From assembly GCA_029260765.1 (NCBI GenBank), contig JAJDCP010000175.1, positions 1 to 64,000 on the forward strand: a stretch of DNA of 64,000 nt, read 5' to 3'. Below the pieces are notes generated by a model. It was not told the DNA's origin and did not search any database. It saw nothing but the letters and a program-made list of their open reading frames with translations. Below, piece by piece: positions 61,654 through 64,000 of the stretch. The stretch is from Planctomycetota bacterium. GTDB taxonomy: Bacteria; Planctomycetota; J058; JAJDCP01. Position 1 is the first letter of the stretch. Each line of letters opens with the position of its first letter. Position numbers and translations under genes: made by a program.

Positions 61654-63086
61654 GGGTCCACCTCTGGCTGGTCCTGCTCGGCCTGGCCGTCCGCCCCGGC
61701 GCTGCAGACGAGGCCGATTCCACGGCAGTCCGCCCGCTGTCGGCGCGCGCGTTCACCGATGCCCTCAGCTACATCAGCGACGATGTGCTCGGGCCCGACC
61801 GCAACACCGTGCCCGGCGTTCGACCGCGCCCCTTGCTGGAGATCGGCGACCCCTTCCAGGGTCAAGGGCAGGTCAGCCAGGGCTGGCGTCTTCCCACCGG
61901 CGCGGTCTGGAGCCCTTCACTGCTGCTGTACGGCACCTACCGCACCGCCATGCAGAGCTTCGACAACGGCGGACCGGGCCGGCAGGACCGCACCGAGTGG
62001 GTCCATCGGCTCGACGTGTTCACCAACCTGCGCCTGTCCGCCACCGAGCGCCTGGTGTTTGGGCTGCGGCCCTTCGACAACCCCGACCGGGCGGGGGACG
62101 TCACCGGCTCGTTCACGGGCTACGAATTCGAGCCCCACGACGGACGTGCGGGCGGCTTCAAAGAGCGCTTCGATGGCACGGTCTCGACGCTGTTTTTCGA
62201 GGGCGACTTTGGCGAGCTGTTTCCCGGCCTCGACCCCAGCGACGAGAAGTCCCTGGATGTGGGCTTCACCGTGGGCCGTCAGCCGATCATCTTCCAGAAC
62301 GGCATCATCATCAACGGCACGCTCGATGCGTTCGGCCTGACACGCAATTCCCTGCGCTGGTTCGGCGCCTCGAACATCCGCATCGCCGGCCTGTACGCGA
62401 CGCCCAACGTGGTCGATCCCTCGCTCGAGGAGCGCATCGATCTGTTCGGTCTGTTCCACGAAGTCGACACGGCCCAGAGCACGGTGGAGGTCGACCTGGT
62501 CTACCGCAACGCGCGCGCGGCTTCGGGCAATGGTCTGTTTCTGGGCATCGGCGCCACCCAGCGTCTGGGGCATTTCAATACCTCGTTTCGTTACAACCTT
62601 TCACTGACGCTGGGCCGTGGCAGGCGGGAGATCCCGACCGGACATCTGTTCACCGCCGAGGTCTCGCTCGACCTGGCGGGCGGCTCTGATGTACTCTATC
62701 TCAATGCTTATGCGGGTATCGACGCCTACACTTCGGCCTTCCGTGACGCCGACGCGGGGGGAGCGGTCGGGCGCATCGGCATTCTGTTCGCCAGTCCCGG
62801 AATCGGTCGCTACGGCGCGGCCTTGAACCCTGACCCCAAGAGATCTCTCGGCGGAGCCCTCGGCTACCAGATGTTCTTCAATCAAAAACGCACCCAGCTG
62901 ATCGCCGAATTGGGCGGCCGCGCTTCGACCGCAGACGGCACGCGCGACGACGCTGTGGCCGGAGCGCTGCGTGTGCAGCAGGCGCTGTTCAACCGGGTGA
63001 TTCTGCTCGCAGAGGGGTTCGTCGGCAAGCGCGAGAGCTTCGATGTCGGCTTCGGGTCGCGTTTCGAAGTGATCGTCAAGTTCTGA
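61650..63086 (+). CDS. Outer-membrane beta-barrel protein
   Basis: 478 residues. A signal peptide (VHLWLVLLGLAVRPGAAD) is followed by alternating amphipathic strands (SPSLLLYGTYRTAMQSF, WVHRLDVFTNLRLSATERLVFGL) and the C-terminal aromatic ending VIVKF typical of outer-membrane barrels. The number of strands cannot be counted safely. It starts on an ATGA overlap with the cytochrome gene and is followed 25 bases later by a flavin reductase. A porin that houses the cytochrome would fit. Confidence 0.8.
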   Translation: MRVHLWLVLLGLAVRPGAADEADSTAVRPLSARAFTDALSYISDDVLGPDRNTVPGVRPRPLLEIGDPFQGQGQVSQGWRLPTGAVWSPSLLLYGTYRTAMQSFDNGGPGRQDRTEWVHRLDVFTNLRLSATERLVFGLRPFDNPDRAGDVTGSFTGYEFEPHDGRAGGFKERFDGTVSTLFFEGDFGELFPGLDPSDEKSLDVGFTVGRQPIIFQNGIIINGTLDAFGLTRNSLRWFGASNIRIAGLYATPNVVDPSLEERIDLFGLFHEVDTAQSTVEVDLVYRNARAASGNGLFLGIGATQRLGHFNTSFRYNLSLTLGRGRREIPTGHLFTAEVSLDLAGGSDVLYLNAYAGIDAYTSAFRDADAGGAVGRIGILFASPGIGRYGAALNPDPKRSLGGALGYQMFFNQKRTQLIAELGGRASTADGTRDDAVAGALRVQQALFNRVILLAEGFVGKRESFDVGFGSRFEVIVKF

Positions 63087-63111
63087 GCTCCTGAGCCAAG
63101 AAAGCAAGTCC

Positions 63112-64000
63112 ATGCTCGAATTTCTCACCTCGCCTCTCGTCCTGCAGATGACAGGGCTCGCTGCATGTGGGCTGATTCTGTTGCGGGGAGGGCTCGGGGC
63201 TTTGGACTGGTGGCAGCGCCGACGGCAACAGGCAGACTACGAGCTGCAGCGGCGGGAAGTGCTGCAACAGCGCATCGAGCGGGCGCGCTGGAATGCCCAA
63301 CGTGCCCGGAAGCTCTCCGAATGGCGCTGGGAAGGCCATCGCAAGTTCGTGGTCGAGCGGAAGGTGGTCGAGAACGCGCTCGGCGATGTCTGCTCCCTGT
63401 ATCTGCGCCCGCACGACAACCGTCCGCTGCCGGAGTTCAAGCCGGGGCAGTTCCTGACCTTCAAGCTGGCCATCCCGGGACAGAGGGGACAGGTGGTGCG
63501 CTGCTACTCGCTCTCCAACGCCTTCCAGGCCGATGCCAGCAAGACGGGCTACCGTATCTCGGTCAAACGTCTCGAGGGCGGGGTCTGCTCCAACTACTTC
63601 CACAACACCCTGGAAGTCGGCGACATCCTTGATGCAGAGGCGCCCCGGGGCAGCTTCTACCTCGACATGGAGCATCGCTGGCCCGTGGTCCTGTTCGCCG
63701 GAGGCGTCGGCGTGACCCCGATGTTGAGCATGCTCGAGGCTCTGCATGCGGAACGTCAGAGTCGGCGGCCGGTCTGGCTGTTCTACGGCGTGCGCTCGCC
63801 GGCAGAGCTGATCCAACGCGAGCGGCTCGAGGCCATCGCGCATCAAAACCCGGCGATCGAGGTCTGGTTCTGTTACAGCCAGCCCGACACGGCCACCCTG
63901 GCGATGATCCGCCGCGCCCACACGCCCGGGAACAACGAGCCCGTCCGGCACTTCGCCCGGCGGGTCAAGGTCTCCTGGGTGTTCCGCGACGTCTTGCCCA
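63112..64000 (+). CDS. Membrane-anchored flavin (FAD/NAD) reductase, partial
   Basis: 296 complete codons before the window ends with no stop. An N-terminal helix (SPLVLQMTGLAACGLIL) is a likely anchor. The ferredoxin-reductase-type fold follows: the FAD-binding motif RCYSLS near residue 129, a KRLEGGVCSNYF strand, and GGVGVTPM near residue 196, which binds NAD(P)H. It moves electrons from NAD(P)H to a cluster or heme partner. Given the cytochrome gene upstream, a donor for that chain is plausible. An iron-sulfur or other C-terminal domain may follow outside the window. Confidence 0.85.
   Translation, partial: MLEFLTSPLVLQMTGLAACGLILLRGGLGALDWWQRRRQQADYELQRREVLQQRIERARWNAQRARKLSEWRWEGHRKFVVERKVVENALGDVCSLYLRPHDNRPLPEFKPGQFLTFKLAIPGQRGQVVRCYSLSNAFQADASKTGYRISVKRLEGGVCSNYFHNTLEVGDILDAEAPRGSFYLDMEHRWPVVLFAGGVGVTPMLSMLEALHAERQSRRPVWLFYGVRSPAELIQRERLEAIAHQNPAIEVWFCYSQPDTATLAMIRRAHTPGNNEPVRHFARRVKVSWVFRDVLP

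Noticed and set aside
1..64000. tRNA, rRNA, riboswitch or transposase genes
   Set aside because: None were recognised by eye on either strand. Short structured RNAs cannot be excluded without a covariance search.

Overview
The window is 64 kb of GC-rich DNA from a Gram-negative bacterium. Lipoproteins with a lipobox, an outer-membrane beta-barrel protein, RND and periplasmic proteins point to a diderm. The mix of a Ser/Thr kinase next to an ECF-like sigma factor, GT-C/TPR proteins, FG-GAP/ASPIC proteins and many GGAGG-type ribosome sites suits an environmental Planctomycetota-, Myxococcota- or Desulfobacterota-like lineage. No rRNA or tRNA was found, so the phylum is not resolved.

Layout. 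0-7 kb: tandem and palindromic intergenic repeats, a P2-type cation ATPase, a CBS protein, a tandem universal stress protein, and a TMTC-like GT-C/TPR membrane protein. 7.4-13.7 kb (+): radical SAM/B12 enzyme, ICMT-like methyltransferase, fatty acid desaturase, START-like protein and a second TMTC-like paralogue. 13.9-24 kb (-): a tightly overlapping operon running N-acyltransferase-like protein, GH3-type adenylating enzyme, Rieske oxygenase, GNAT, FG-GAP/ASPIC protein (interrupted by an in-frame TGA), RND transporter and a membrane protein. The two operons converge and together look like a non-PKS/NRPS pathway for a modified lipid or lipid amide with its own exporter (inference). 24-26 kb: a 99-bp duplicated intergenic element and a triple PrcB-C-like lipoprotein. 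26-37.9 kb (-): ECF-like sigma factor, membrane Ser/Thr kinase, LCAT-like hydrolase, a frameshifted WD40 protein, a polytopic membrane protein and a SAM methyltransferase-TPR protein.

38.1-40.4 kb (+): a small unknown protein overlaps a gene encoding a TAXI-type solute-binding domain fused to a complete Cys-loop-like pentameric ligand-gated channel. This is the most striking architecture in the window. 40.5-44.5 kb: cyclic 2,3-diphosphoglycerate synthetase-like GTPase, a 20-residue RRM-protein remnant, YigZ/IMPACT, KptA, and an M28 peptidase.

44.5-57.1 kb: a type I-U (now I-G) CRISPR-Cas locus in two blocks on the minus strand: cas4-cas1 fusion and cas2, then cas3-csb3-csb1-csb2, with a divergent WYL regulator beside cas4-cas1. 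A 15-bp motif is shared by the promoters of both cas blocks. The space between the blocks, where an array is expected, holds a GNAT/YoaP protein, a VapBC-like toxin-antitoxin pair and two similar repeat-like sequences, one with the form of a CRISPR repeat; no array is present.

57.3-64 kb (+): a cysteine-hydrolase-like protein with a CPxC N-terminus, a cysteine-rich protein, then a pentaheme cytochrome lipoprotein, an outer-membrane beta-barrel and a membrane-anchored flavin reductase (cut by the window edge), which together may form an electron-transfer route across the envelope.
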